Positions 32,500 to 44,560 of a DNA stretch of 64,000 nucleotides are shown one piece after another. This DNA comes from Lepturacanthus savala (lineage: Eukaryota; Chordata; Actinopteri; Scombriformes; Trichiuridae). The first letter of the stretch is position 1. The number at the start of each line of letters is the position of its first letter. The position numbers were made by a program, and so were the translations under genes. The stretch spans positions 1,349,727-1,413,726 of the forward strand of contig CM060478.1 of assembly GCA_030544235.1 (NCBI GenBank). Reading direction: 5' to 3'. The notes under the pieces are model-generated. The model searched no databases, was not told where the DNA came from, and saw nothing but the letters and a program-made list of their open reading frames with translations.

Positions 32500-33240
32500 C
32501 GCCCTGCTATGTTCTCTGCTCCATCAGATAGTCTCAGCCTCTGTCAGGACCATGCAGCGACAGACCAGGAAAGGCAGAGACAGAGACAGGAAGAGCTGGA
32601 GGCCTGCAGCAACGAAAAGGTCAACGGCAGAAATGTTCTATCGATCCAAAGAGCCGCTCTTCACTTCAGCAGCTCAGGCACGTACGCTTCAATCCTCAAA
32701 AACACGCGTGTGCGTGGGTGGAGGCAGCGCGGCGTATCTACATTTTGCAGAGCGACAGCGGAGAGTGATGCGACGGCAGCAAACAGCCGCGGGCAGAGCC
32801 GTGGAAGTGACATAAAGAGTTTTGTCGGACAAGCAGACAACGAGATGGCGTTTTATCAATCGGGCCCAATGTCCTGCTCCCACCAGGAATAATGGTGAAG
32901 GAGTCGCCGCAAAACCTTTTGAGCAATTTCACAATTTCTCAGTAGTTCTCCTTTTATTGCTCTGTCTATTTGTTGTAGTTTAATAGAAAAGCCATAAGGT
33001 TTTAACAGCCCTATTTATTCTTCTTTTTTTCCCCCCACAAACCCGGGATTCTGGGCAGGCTAATAAAAATGGATTGTGTCTCTGGAGTGCTGCCTGTATA
33101 CTCTGTCTCTGGGGCTGTACAGCTCCTCTGGGGGAATTTAACTCTCACAGGTGACAGGAATGGATCGTAGATCGTAGACAGCCTGGAAAACACGGCCAAT
33201 TTACAATACGCTCTAAATGAAGTGTGCACACGGGTGTTTC
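32500..33240. other. High-complexity block, candidate conserved or exonic remnant
   Basis: About 400 bp of balanced, non-repetitive sequence with overlapping frames (127 codons forward at 32,509-32,892). The predicted peptide is low in hydrophobic residues and has no known domain; splice signals are not convincing. It is a reasonable candidate for a conserved non-coding element. Confidence 0.25.
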
Positions 33241-33484
33241 ATTATTAGGTTTTAAAAAGATTCCAACACTCAAGCAGTTCCCAAGTCAGGATTAGATAAT
33301 TTAACCTCCTCTTCAAATCCAGAACCCCCTGATACAGGTTCAGAATTGAGTTTTATGCAAATATCCAATGAGAAAACCTCAGCAACGATATCATCAATAT
33401 CCACATCATCAATAGAATAAGACGATAGTTTGACCTCTTAAGAAACACTATGGAAATACTACACTTGTTGTTATGTGTAAATAA

Positions 33485-33850
33485 CAATTATAGTCTAGAA
33501 GTTGTTTCACATCGATTGACACCATGAAGAAGCCATGCGCCAAAAAGGTTCCTGATATCATGGTTTACTTCCATATTATACAGTAGAGTCACCTCCCATG
33601 ATGCTTTGGGGCCTCTCAAACACAATGAGGTTTTCTGATGGGTAGAAACACCTTTGATGGATAAAAAGTCCATAATTTAATGGTACAGGACTAATACTAT
33701 GGGAAAATAACACAAGAATTGAAGAATCTAAGAATCTCACGGTTGTTTATCATTGGTTGACACCATGCATGAACCAATGAGGACTGATTATATACCACCT
33801 TTAGTTTGATGGACAGCAGTGAGAACCAATGGGAATTTACCATCCAGTTG
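33485..33850 (+). repeat. Dispersed repeat family J, second locus
   Basis: TCGATTGACACCATGAAG and GGTTGACACCATGCATGAAC repeat locally at a spacing of about 240 bp, and TTTGATGGACAGCAGTGAGA is the inverse of sequence at 8,312. Boundaries unknown. Confidence 0.45.
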
Positions 33851-34115
33851 GTATTTCCTAGTTTCTAGTTTGGTATTTCACGCTTTGTCAGTTCTTTGTG
33901 AACAGAAGGTTTATTTCAGGGTTATTGTGAACAAATCTCTTCCCCCGTTATGTCTTGTATATTTTTCAAAATAAAAGTCTGCTGTTATTAATAGCTTTTA
34001 AATCTGAAGGAGCAGAGACAACTCCAGGGCTTTAGAATGATATATGACATGTGGGAACTACAACTTACAACTTGGACATATACCATTTTCACTAATAAGA
34101 CTGTGTCTTAACAGG

Positions 34116-34653
34116 TTAACCCCTTGACCTCCAGCCCTTTTTCAGGTTTAGGACATCCTCATAGTCAGTAGGGTATGTCTGGAATAAACACAGAGATGTT
34201 GGTCGACACTAAACGACCATTTATTGATCTCAAATAAACATTTTCATCCCAAAACAGCAACAAAAAAACACATTTTTTGTTTGTCGCTTCAAACAAGCGA
34301 CTTTTTACTGTAGTGTTTTTTTGCTGCTAGTTTACTGAGTTTTTGTCATAAAGCTACACTGATGGTACCGTTGGACTCGTCACAGTCTCAGCTTTCATAT
34401 GAGATGTCATTTGTTTGTATAACATGAACCATCAGAGCGCTAGCCATCAAAATGTGGCGAGTGGGTTGGCTTTATGATCGTATACCGATTTTCATATTTG
34501 TTAATTAATTAGCTTGGTGTTGGAGTTGTGTTTGGTGTGTGTAAATATGACTTATATGTGCTTGTAGTGGAGTTTCTCCTGTTTAATTTGATGTATAGCT
34601 TCACTATATTTGTACATGATTAGTGGAGCAATCTCAGGATTTTAACGGGTTAA
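34116..34653 (+). mobile_element. Young TTAA element, family PB-B, copy 1
   Basis: The element (34,120-34,649, 530 bp) begins CCCCTTGACCTCCAGCCC and ends TTTTAACGGG, flanked by TTAA at 34,116-34,119 and 34,650-34,653. It is nearly identical to 50,399-50,918, with only about ten differences over 520 bp. TTAA flanks with CCC/GGG ends indicate a piggyBac-type target, though the inverted repeat beyond CCC is very short. No coding capacity. Confidence 0.8.
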
Positions 34654-35149
34654 ATAATTGAAGTTGGAACAACCAATAGAAAAACACCCAACATTCAGGT
34701 GGAAGGTGGAATTTTAGATAATTCAAATTCCAAACTGACTATTTTCTGTAGATTTAATCACATAAATGTGAATTCAACCCTTATTAAATAATGAAATAAC
34801 TCTAACACCAGCTTTATTCCATTTATCATGTGTTTCTGTGCATTATTTCACTAAAATAACTGTGTTCCTGTTGGTTTCTCATTATTTAAAAGTCACAAAT
34901 TTGTCACAAATCACAAAATCTTGTGTGATTTTTTGACCTGAATTATTGATCGACCTAGAATATAAAACTACATCAAACTTATAAAATCATTAGCATGTGT
35001 TTTTATATGTATATGAAGGGAAAACAACAGCAAAGGTTAAAGGTGGATTTCGTGGTATTTCAGCAGCATCTAACAACAAGTTTAGAATAAACTGGAATAT
35101 AAATATTTTAATCAGGGTGTAATTCATCGGTGAAGGTTCTCAGTCCACC
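34654..35149. other. Unassigned AT-rich stretch
   Basis: No repeat partner or gene seen. Confidence 0.3.
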
Positions 35150-35435
35150 AGCTCATTTTATTCTTGTAGCCTTGTAGAAAAAGAAGCGACCGGACTTCTG
35201 AGCTTCTTTGAAGACGTTTTCTTCTCATCCAAAAGACTTCTCCAGTCTTCAGAACTGAAGGAGCCTCTCGGATGAGACGTCTTCAAACAAGCGAAGAAGT
35301 TTTTCTATAACTCCACGAGAACAAGCGCATAATTCAGTGAAAATAAGAAACCGCTGTTTTTATTTCCTTAGATTGCTGCCGTGTTGCACCACCATGTTCC
35401 TACACATAAACAGGAAAATGCATTTTCACCATTTT
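35150..35435 (-). repeat. Dispersed repeat family F, inverted copy
   Basis: On the minus strand it reads GTAGGAACATGGTGGTGCAA, TAAGGAAATAAAAAC, CTTGTTCTCGTGGAGTTATA as in the 7,798 copy. In addition, 35,158-35,245 and 35,255-35,332 are imperfect inverse complements (TTGTAGAAAAAGAAG against CTTCTTTTTCTA-like; GAAGACG against CGTCTTC), so the block can fold back on itself. Confidence 0.65.
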
Positions 35436-35731
35436 AAACACGCCTGCGACCCCCGGCAGCTTTAAAAACAGCTCAGATCTCAGCTCCAGGTCAGAAACAG
35501 CACCAGAATCTAATTGTTGCTGCTGCGATTATCCTCATTACATCCTGCAGTTTGTCATACGCTGTAATTCTTCAAATATTGTAATTTGTGCACGATTGAG
35601 ATAAGAACGTCTGTGAAGTTCCTCCTCGTGTGCGTTTAAATCCGTTAATATTAACTAACTCCTGAAGTCTGAGGCAGAAAATCAGCAACACACACGGTGG
35701 AAAATAGGAAACTGTGATAATGAGGGGGTGT

Positions 35732-35736
<5 letters not shown>

Positions 35737-35762
<26 letters not shown>
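35737..35762. repeat. (GT)n microsatellite
   Basis: 13 GT units. Confidence 0.95.
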
Positions 35763-35763
<1 letters not shown>

Positions 35764-35920
35764 CTCCCACAGTGAAGTGTGCCTGTGAAACATCAACACT
35801 GTGTCATCACAGGTTTTTTTTTTTAATGGTGAGGTAGGAGAGTAAAGTCTGAGCTGATAAGAAAGAAAAAGAAAAATTGAAAAAGGTGATGAACGGAGGA
35901 TTTGTTAGCACTGAATCTGT

Positions 35921-35923
<3 letters not shown>

Positions 35924-35972
<49 letters not shown>
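35924..35972. repeat. (GT)n microsatellite, 49 bp
   Basis: Uninterrupted GT units. Confidence 0.97.
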
Positions 35973-35973
<1 letters not shown>

Positions 35974-36099
35974 TGCTATGAACACGCCACATTCTTAAAC
36001 TTGTCAACTAACGTGTCAACGGTTAATTCCTATGTGCACATGCATAAATAAACTTGAATCAGAAGCTAATTGTGTTTTTTCATTGGTTAATTATCTGTT

Positions 36100-36203
<104 letters not shown>

Positions 36204-36235
36204 TATCAAATCTCTCTCCCTGACACTGACACTCT

Positions 36236-36300
36236 ACATTAGATTAGATTTACTTTATTTATCCCACAGATTTATTTATATCAGTTCATGAAAGAAAGAA
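36236..36300 (+). repeat. LINE-tail-like fragment
   Basis: ATTAGATTAGATTTACTTTA then TTTATCCCACAG resembles the AGATTAGATTCAACTTTATT / ATCCCACA teleost LINE-tail motif. Inverse counterpart at 62,545-62,585. Confidence 0.4.
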
Positions 36301-36582
36301 AAAGAGAAGGTTACAAACAAACAAATAAGACAATAAACACTGAAGGTATAAAATAAGGTGTTTGATATAAAAGTAATAAAATAATAATTATATTTTATAT
36401 AATAATCCAAATAATAAAGTGCAGGAGGTAAAGATATTGATGGTAACGTGATAAAACCTGCTTCTGTTGGTTCAGGTGATGAAGATTCACTTCATTCAAA
36501 CTTCTGGAAATTTGTAAAAAAAAAAATCCATGAAACAGAATCAAACACTTTACCTCCTCATGCTGGGATTATCAGGAGACTG

Positions 36583-37990
36583 GAGGATATAGGATGGAGG
36601 ATATAGGATATAGGATGGAGGATATAGGATATAGGATGGAGGATATAGGATGGAGGATATAGGATGGAGGATATAGGATGGAGGATATAGGATGGATGAT
36701 ATCAAATATAGGATGGAGGATATAGGATATAGGATGTAGGATGTAGGATATAGGATGTAGGATGGAGGATATAGGATGTAGGATGGAGGATATAGGATGG
36801 AGGATATCAAATATAGGATGGAGGATATAGGATATAGGATGTAGGATATAGGATGTAGGATATAGGATGTAGGATGTAGGATATAGGATATAGGATGGAG
36901 GATATAGGATATAGGATGGAGGATATAGGATGGATGATATCAAATATAGGATGGAGGATATAGGATGGAGGATATAGGATATAGGATATAGGATGGAGGA
37001 TATAGGATATAGGATGGAGGATATAGGATATAGGATGGAGGATATCAAATATAGGATGGAGGATATAGGATGGAGGATATAGGATATAGGATGGAGGATA
37101 TAGGATATAGGATGTAGGATGTAGGATATAGGATGTAGGATATAGGATGTAGGATATCAAATATAGGATGGATGATATAGGATATAGGATGGAGGATATA
37201 GGATATAGGATGGAGGATATAGGATATAGGATGTAGATGTAGGATATAGGATATAGGATGTAGGATATAGGATGTAGGATATCAAATATAGGATGGATGA
37301 TATAGGATATAGGATGGAGGATATAGGATATAGGATGTAGGATATAGGATGGAGGATGGAAAATAGAGGATATAGGATATAGAATAATTCAATTCAATTC
37401 AATTTAGAGTAGAATAGAGGATGTATAATATAGGATGGAGGATATCTAATATAGGATGGAGGATATAGGATATAGGATGGAGGATATAGAATAGAGGATA
37501 TAGGATAATTCAATTCAATTTAGAGCAGAATAGAGGATGTATGATATAGGATGGAAAATAGAGAATAGAGGATATATGATATAGGATGGAAGATATAGGA
37601 TATAGTATGGAGGATATAGGATATAAGATGGTGGATATAGCATATAGGATGGAGGATATAGGATGGAAAATAGAGAATAGAGGATATATGATATAGGATG
37701 GAGGATATATCATATAGGATGGAGGATATAGGATATAGGATGGAGGATATCAAATATAGGATAGAGGATATAGGATGGAGGATATCGAATATAGGATGGA
37801 GGATATAGAATGGAGGATGGAAAATAGAGGATGGAGGATATAGAATAGAGTATATAGGATAATTCAATTCAATTTAGAGTAGAATAGAGGATGTATGATA
37901 TAGGATATAGGATGGAATATAGAGAATGGATGATATAGGATATAGGATGGATGATATAGGATGGAAGATGGATGATATAGGATATAGAAT
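36583..37990. repeat. 1.4-kb heptanucleotide array GGAT(A/G)(T/G)A
   Basis: The array is built of GGATATA, GGATGGA and GGATGTA heptamers in irregular order. Longer repeats are layered on it: GATATCAAATATAGGATGG recurs at 100-130 bp spacing, and a non-array spacer, AATTCAATTCAATTTAGAG followed by AGAATAGAGGATGTAT, appears at 37,386, 37,508 and 37,861. Long minus-strand frames (Tyr-Ile-Leu-Tyr-Pro-type) exist because the heptamer phases through all frames; they are not genes. Confidence 0.97.
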
Positions 37991-38940
37991 GGATTCTTGT
38001 CAGTTATCAAGAAAGTCACAGTTTTGTTGTAAAACTGTTTAAGTATAAAACTGTAAAAACAATAATAAAGAAACGTCATAATTTTCTGCGCCCAATGAGC
38101 TAAAAGCTAACGCTAGCCCTTAGCCGCTAAGCTAACATCCCAGGATGTGGTCTCACTTGTTCTGACCCTAAAACACATCTGTTAACATCCATTTTAAAGT
38201 GATCAATTAGAATTTAGACCTGGCGGCGTCGGCGGCCATATTGGATTTCTCCGTTTTTAAAGCATTATGGGATATTTTTTAACCTGGAATAGAGCAGAAT
38301 GGACCATAGTTTACCATAGTTCCCATGTGCCGTCATCTCTGTTTCTTACTGTATTTAACGTTGTTTCTGGCTGTTTTTATCTAATCGTGCATCATTATTC
38401 TCGCTCTTTATTTCATTCTTCTCCGAACAGTAACTCTCATTATTATTTTCATCGATTTGTTTCTCTCTCGTCTTTTTGTTCATTCCCAGCGACTAACTCC
38501 TGTTCCAGAGTCGACTTCCTGCTTATCTCGACAAACGATCGATCGCACGTTTAAAGAAAAATTGATTTAAAAATAGATTAAAGCTGCTGGAATCAATAGA
38601 AGAATAACATGTTTTTTTTCTCACAAAGTGCAGTGTTCACACTTATAGTAAAAAGGAGGATTTCTTACTGGTGGAACAACATGGATGGATGGTTCGAAAG
38701 AGAAAATACAAAAAAAAAAACAATAGACAAACCTGAGAAATGAAGGTCAAAACCTCCAGGTGATAGTGGATGTTGTTTATTACGTAACGTGTGTGTAGGC
38801 GACGTTTTTATCCCTGAACTTCATGTTTTTCTGCTGCAGAAACACCACAAACCAACATGGAAGCACAGAGAAATGCTGCTGCTGAATGAGGAGTTTTCAT
38901 AAATAAAGCAAATAGCAAAGAATAGAGTTGCAGCGACGTG
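37991..38940. other. Unassigned stretch
   Basis: GGCGGCGTCGGCGGCCATAT at 38,222-38,241 is locally GC-rich and contains GCCATATTGG. No gene or repeat partner supported. Confidence 0.35.
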
Positions 38941-38948
38941 CATGTGTA

Positions 38949-39830
38949 TGCAAAAAAAAAAAAAAAAAAGATGTCGACTGGAATCATGCACAGCTCATTT
39001 AACAGGAAAAAAAAGAAAATACACATTAGAGCTGTAACTGAATATTTAATGAAAAATCACTGTGTTATTAATATTATTGTTAAAAAAACAGAAATATGTG
39101 CAATTTCTGCAAGAATATTAACAAATATTACTCAAAATGACATTAGTGGAATAAGAAATAGATTAAAATTATAGATAAATTATTATTATTTTAAGTGAAA
39201 ACAGGTCGAACAGTCAGTTTTTTTTTTATTTTAAACAAAATTAAAAAATAAAAAAAAAATAAAAAAGATAGTGTAATAATAATAAAAAATATTTAACTTA
39301 TTTTATTTTATTTTAGTTATTTTTTATTATTTTATTTAACTAATTAACTATTTAAATAATTAATGTATTTAATTTAGTAGTATTTATTTCCTAATATTTG
39401 TGTATTATTAAATTAAATTATATAATTAAATTATAATTTATATTTATATAATTTATATATTTATAATTTTTTCCATTTAATTTTTTTACAAATATGAAAA
39501 TTAATTCAGTACAAGTGAATAAATGGATGAATAAATGTATTTTAAAATTGATTAATTAATGAATAAAATTGAAAATCAAATGACATGAAAACTATACATA
39601 AATAAATTAATTAATTAATTAAATGGAAAATTAAATAAACATGGACATTTACTGGTATATTCATTCATAAATAGATAAGTGAATAAAATATAAATTAATA
39701 AATTATTTAAAAAAAATTAAAATCAAATATATGTGAAATCAATACATAATCAATTTTATGAATTAGTTAAATGGAAAATTCAATAAATCTGGACATTTAT
39801 TGGGTTATTTATTAATGTACTATGTAAATG
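38949..39830. repeat. Extremely AT-rich low-complexity DNA
   Basis: An A-run of about 19 bases at 38,951-38,969 is followed by sequence well above 80% A+T at 39,040-39,830 made of AATTAATT, TTATTTTATT and ATAAATAA words. No genes are possible in such composition. Confidence 0.9.
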
Positions 39831-40374
39831 ATTGAATGTTGGTAGTTTAAGATATTTATGAATTTAAAAAATTGTTTGTTCGTGAACATTTTCACCACAA
39901 ATGTGTAAAATTTAAGGAGGAAATGAGGAAACGAGTGTTAATTATGCAGCAACATGTGATCAGATTGGATCCACTGGGATTTAACACTTGTTTCAATAAT
40001 CTGCTCCTTTTTTCCTGCTGTGTTAACATCATTTCACCTCCAGGTCCTTTTGGGAATAAAAGTCTAAATTATACTCCGGTTAGAAGGTCGAGGATCTGCT
40101 GTGGGTTTGCTTTAGGTCTCAGGTTGAACATTTCTGCCTCTACACACACGAAAAGATAAAGAATCCAGGTCAGGATAAAGGATCTGGTCTAAAGGATCTG
40201 GTCTGAAAGTCCAGGATAAAGTCCATGTCCTCTTTATATGTTGGATTTGTTGTGGTCCTGCTGAGACCAGACGGGGTTTTTCCTGGTTCAGTCCAGTTTT
40301 TACCATCTGATTCCATGTTAGGTGACTGATCCTCAAAGGGAAATATTATCAGAATCTACATTTTTTGGTTTTGT
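39831..40374. other. Unassigned stretch
   Basis: The start (39,828-39,930) carries family G words (GATTGAATGTTGGTAGTTT, AAATTTAAGGAGGAAATGA). The rest is single-copy. AAAGGATCTGGTCT is directly repeated at 40,177 and 40,191. Confidence 0.4.
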
Positions 40375-40547
40375 CAAATAAGGTTCCAATTTGTCCGTAT
40401 TTGCATATTGTTTCCATGCGGCAACAAATCTATTTGTAACGATGCTCACAAGTCAAATGTCCACAAGCAATAGGGATATCCTATCCATAAATTGCATGTC
40501 CTTCAAAATAAAAGCCCCATAGATATCATGTCACAGTAGAGGGTTAA
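40375..40547 (-). mobile_element. PB-A element fragment, reverse orientation
   Basis: CAAATGTCCACAAGCAATAG, GGATATCCTATCCATAAATT, GCATGTCCTTCAAAATAAAA and GAGGGTTAAAA are the inverse of PB-A core motifs. The copy is deleted internally and only about 170 bp long. Confidence 0.7.
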
Positions 40548-40569
40548 AATATCTGACATATCATAAATA

Positions 40570-40740
40570 TTCAATAATCCCAATTGTCTCCCGCCCTATG
40601 ACGTCATAATATGCTAATTAAACGGGTAAATTTAATCTCTACATAAACTTTGGGTCGTTGTTAATATTTCTCTAATTTACATAAAGTCTCTTTTCATTTA
40701 TTAAGTTATAGCCTTTTGAAATTAAGACGTTAAAACCATA
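40570..40740 (+). repeat. Dispersed repeat family E, copy 2
   Basis: Shares ordered blocks with 20,195-20,365. It lies immediately beside a PB-A fragment; copy 1 does not. Confidence 0.75.
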
Positions 40741-41210
40741 ATCAGGCCTTATAACATTTTTGCTAAGTATGCTTCGATAAGTAGCCCACGGATGCTAATA
40801 GAGATGCTAACCATGGTCGTATGATTTGGATGTTTGGATGGATATACATGGGTTTAGCATATTAGCTCATATATATAAACATATATATCTATATATAGTA
40901 TAGTATAGTATATAATGACATGCTTTTCTATACGTTAAATGTAATATTTGATCCCTGTTTCTTAAATAAAAGCCTCAAACTGAACACGACGCCATCCCGG
41001 AGGCTCAGTGGCCTAGTTTGCACGACTGAAACTTTTTTTTTTTCTTCTTCTTCTTCCTACAAATAAGCTTCTCCCCTCGCTGTGCAACCCCTGCAGGCCG
41101 AGTCCTGAAGGACGAGACGAGTCGGCCGCAGACCCTCCTCCCCTCCCCAAAGAGGACAGATCTCTTTCAAGCCTGTTACTAACACCCCTGTGCATAAAGC
41201 CGATTTTTCT
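40741..41210. other. Unassigned stretch
   Basis: Short TATA-rich tract at 40,870-40,915. A T/C-rich run at 41,030-41,056 precedes a GC-rich block to 41,170. No gene supported. Confidence 0.3.
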
Positions 41211-41214
41211 TTCT

Positions 41215-41480
41215 CCCTCTATCTCTTCGCTCCCCTCCAGAGACGGATCCTCCGGGGCAGGATCCTCTAGAAATTCGCCCCTGTAGCTATTTTGAAACCG
41301 AGCGTCTTGGCCCGCTGACTCATTTCCGCCTTATAACTCCCTCATTATATGACACAAATCAATTATGGATGAAAAATAAAATAGAAAAAAAAAACTGCAA
41401 ATATGCACAGAGGCCCAGAGCCTGAAGAAGAACACAAAGAGGAGATAAGACGGCGTTGGAGTAGATGCATGTTCTCCACG
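41215..41480. other. High-complexity block, candidate conserved element
   Basis: Balanced sequence with AATCAATTATGGATGA (homeodomain-like ATCAATTATGG) and GCTGACTCATTT (AP-1/MAF-like). All frames close quickly. Cross-species alignment would decide. Confidence 0.25.
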
Positions 41481-41954
41481 CTGGATGCCCTTTCTGTCCC
41501 TTAAAAGCGTAGGTCAATTACCATTTTCAAAGCTAAATGCTGTTTTTTTCCAGTTACCAAAGCCAGATTATGTCAAGTCACATCTTCGCCTCAGATTTAA
41601 CAGCAATAGATTAGATTATTTACATCAGTTAATATCTTCTGACTGTGTGTGGAGCCATGAGGAGGTTAGCTTAGCTTAGCTTAGCCTAGCATAAATTCAG
41701 TGACTACCAAGTAACTACAGCTAGTTTTGGCCGGATTTTATTTTTAACTCAGGTTATTAGATATGTTTGCTGACCTGGATTTTAGATTTTCTCCCTTTTA
41801 TGACAGAGCAGCATTGAAGCCGACACCTCATGGTGAAGATAAAACCTCGGAAAAGCTGGAAAAGTCCAATAATTCCAACAATTCCCATAAAAAATGCACC
41901 AATCGATTTGACAATTTACAGGCTGGTTATAAGAACGACAGGTTGACATGTTGA

Positions 41955-43010
41955 CGTTTCTATTGGCTTTTTTGATGTTTCTATTGGCTTTTTTGGTGTT
42001 TCTATTGTTTTTTTGGTGATTCTATTGGCTTTTTGGTGTTTCTATTGTTTTTTTGGTGTTTCTATTGGCTTTTTTGGTGTTTCTATTGGGGTTTTTGATG
42101 TTTCTATTGACTTTTTTGGTGTTTCTATTGTTTTTTTGGTGTTTCTATTGGGGTTTTTGATGTTTCCATTGACTTTTTTGGTGTTTCTATTGACTTTTTT
42201 GGTGTTTCTATTGTTTTTTTGGTGTTTCTATTGGGGTTTTTGATGTTTACATTGACTTTTTTGGTGTTTCTATTGACTTTTTTGGTGTTTCTATTGTTTT
42301 TATGGTGTTTCTATTGACTTTTTTGCTGTTTCTATTGTTTTTTTGGTGTTTCTATTGGGTTTTTTGATGTTTCTATTGACTTTTTTGGTGTTTCTATTGT
42401 TTTTTTGGTGTTTCTATTGGCTTTTTTTGATGTTTCGATTGGGATTTTTGGTGTTTCTATTGGCTTTTTGATGTTTCTATTGGCTTTTTTGATGTTTCTA
42501 TTGTTTCTTTGATGTTTCTATTGACTTTTTTGGTGTTTCTATTGTTTTTTTGATGTTTCTATTGACTTTTTTGGTGTTTCTATTGTTTTTTTGGTGTTTC
42601 TATTTTTTTTTTGGTGTTTCTATTGGCATTTTTTGATGTTTCGATTGGGTTTTTTGGTGTTTCTATTGGTTTTTTTTATGTTTCTATTGACTTTTTGATG
42701 ATTCTATTGGCTTTTTGGTGTTTCTACTGTTTTTTTGATGTTTCGATTGGCTTTTTTGGTGTTTCTATTGGCTTTTTTGGTGTTTCTACTGTTTTTTAAT
42801 GTTTCGATTGGCTTTTTTGGTGTTTCTATTGGTTTTTTGATGTTTCTATTGACTTTTTGATGTTTCTATTGGCTTTTTTATGTTTCTATTGGCGTTTTTG
42901 GTGCTTCTATTGGCGTTTTTGGTGCTTCTATTGGCTTTTTGATGTTTCTATTGGCTTTTTTTATGTTTCTATTGGCTTTTTGATGTTTCTATTGGCGTTT
43001 TTGGTGTAAA
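41955..43010. repeat. 1-kb minisatellite, about 21-bp unit
   Basis: Units GTGTTTCTATTGGCTTTTTTG, with TTG/GGG/GAC variants after CTATT and T-runs of 5-9, are repeated about 50 times. The T-run length changes break the phase often. The forward frames (Val-Ser-Ile-Gly-Phe-Phe-type) are artefacts. Confidence 0.96.
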
Positions 43011-43029
43011 AAGTGGTGGCACATGCATG

Positions 43030-43420
43030 TTTTATTCAGACTAAAGAGCAACTAAAACTAGACTGAAATACTTTGGATATTGTTTGACTAAAAGGACTAA
43101 AAGAAAAAAATATTTTAGATTTTATTTGACTAAAATTAGACTGAAATATTTTTGATTTTCTTTGATTAAACTAAACAAAAATATTTCAGATTTTCTTAGG
43201 CCAAAACTAGACTAAAATACTTTTTAGATCTTTTCAGATTTTGATCAAATCTAGACTGAAATACTTTGGATTTTCTTTAATTTAACTAGACTAAAATATT
43301 TTATTGTGTAGTCGACTAAAACTAAACTAAAACACTTTGGATTTTCTGATTAAAACCTTTCATCAACTAAAATGTGACTAAACAAAGAAGTTGACCAAAC
43401 ATGACTAAAGCTATTTGGGG
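43030..43420. repeat. Degenerate ACTAAAA-rich tandem repeat, block 1
   Basis: Units of about 40-50 bp contain GACTAAAACTAGACTGAAAT and ACTTTGGATTTTCTTTGA in variable form. Related to block 2 at 44,020-44,560. Confidence 0.85.
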
Positions 43421-43499
43421 CATTTGGCACAAAACTAAATGATAAAATATCTGATAAAAAGACCATTGAATCAAAAAGTCTTTCTATTTCCTAACCTGC

Positions 43500-43975
43500 T
43501 CCTTTAAGGCTCTACATTTATTCCCTCCTCTTCTTATTTCAGTCACATTCTTTCTCATTCTCTAGTTTTGCATCTATTGAACTATTTCCGTTCTTCTCTC
43601 CCTTCTGTCTGTTTCTCACTTGAGGATTTCCTCTAATCGATGGTTTTCACACATCGGCACCCCCTGCTGGGCTCGGATCTCGCTCTCCGCCCCGTCCTCA
43701 GAGGTCAGGAATACCAAATTAACGGAAATTCTCCTTGAGGAACGACTCTTAACCTTTGCCCCGCGGCTCCATCTCTGCCGACCTCCCGCTTTGACCTTTA
43801 CGGTGACATTTCCTGTGAGTGGGGATGTTTTTTGTGTCTCGGAGCGAATATGCAAAACAATTAATTTCCGGTGCCGTTGTGCGACGGCCTGCTGCTCCGT
43901 CCATAAATAAAAAGAAGAAGAAGTCACATTCACGTCGTCTTATAAATCCTCTCTTCATCTATTCCCACTCACCAA
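43500..43975. other. High-complexity block between two ACTAAAA arrays
   Basis: Balanced sequence without repeats includes ATATGCAAAACAATTAATTT (octamer-like ATGCAAA next to ATTAATTT). Overlapping 96- and 105-codon frames on opposite strands have no recognisable domain. It is either a conserved element or single-copy DNA around which the tandem repeat was split. Confidence 0.3.
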
Positions 43976-44019
43976 AGAAATGGGATCGTGTTTAGGGAAA
44001 ATGGAGCAAGATCACGGAA

Positions 44020-44560
44020 AATACGACTAAAACTAGACTAAAATACTTTGGATTTTCTTTGACTAAAACTGGACTAAACCAAAAAAAAAAGGATTTTCTT
44101 GGATTAAACTAAATGAAAATACTTTGGAATCTAGTCAACTAAAACTGCACTAAAATACTTCAGATTTTAGCTGATTAAACAAGACTTTCTTGGATTAAAC
44201 TAAATGAAAATACTATATTTAATAGGGAATCTAGTCGACTAAAACTAAACTAAAATACTTTAGATTTTCTTGGGCTAAATCTAGACGAAAATAATTTGGA
44301 TTTCTTTGAGTAAAGGTAGATTAAATTCATTATTTTAGTCAACTACATCTGGCCTAAAATACTTTTCTTAGACTAAAACAAAAATAATATGTGACTAAAC
44401 AAAAGAAATTGGATTTTCTTTGACTGAACTAGAAACTAGAAACTAGACTAGAAACTAGACTGAAATACTTCAGATTTGAATCAACTAAATCTAGATTAAA
44501 ACACTAAATCCTTTTCTTTGAGTAATCTCGACTAAAATGCTTTGGATTTTCTTAGATCTC
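44020..44560. repeat. Degenerate ACTAAAA-rich tandem repeat, block 2
   Basis: Same units as block 1, such as GACTAAAACTAGACTAAAAT and TTGGATTTTCTTTGACT. About 12 diverged copies. Confidence 0.85.

Noticed and set aside
32509..32892. 127-codon frame with Gln/Arg-rich start
   Set aside because: No domain, two overlapping frames on both strands, start not supported; kept only as a high-complexity block.
36550..38079. Minus-strand frames rich in Tyr-Ile-Leu-Tyr-Pro repeats
   Set aside because: They translate the heptamer array and have no start context, domain or composition of a real protein.
38222..38250. CArG-like GCCATATTGG
   Set aside because: The core has five A/T bases instead of six, and there is no context to support a serum-response element.
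41955..42800. Hydrophobic Phe/Val/Ile-rich frames that look like membrane segments
   Set aside because: The hydrophobicity comes from T-rich 21-bp repeats.
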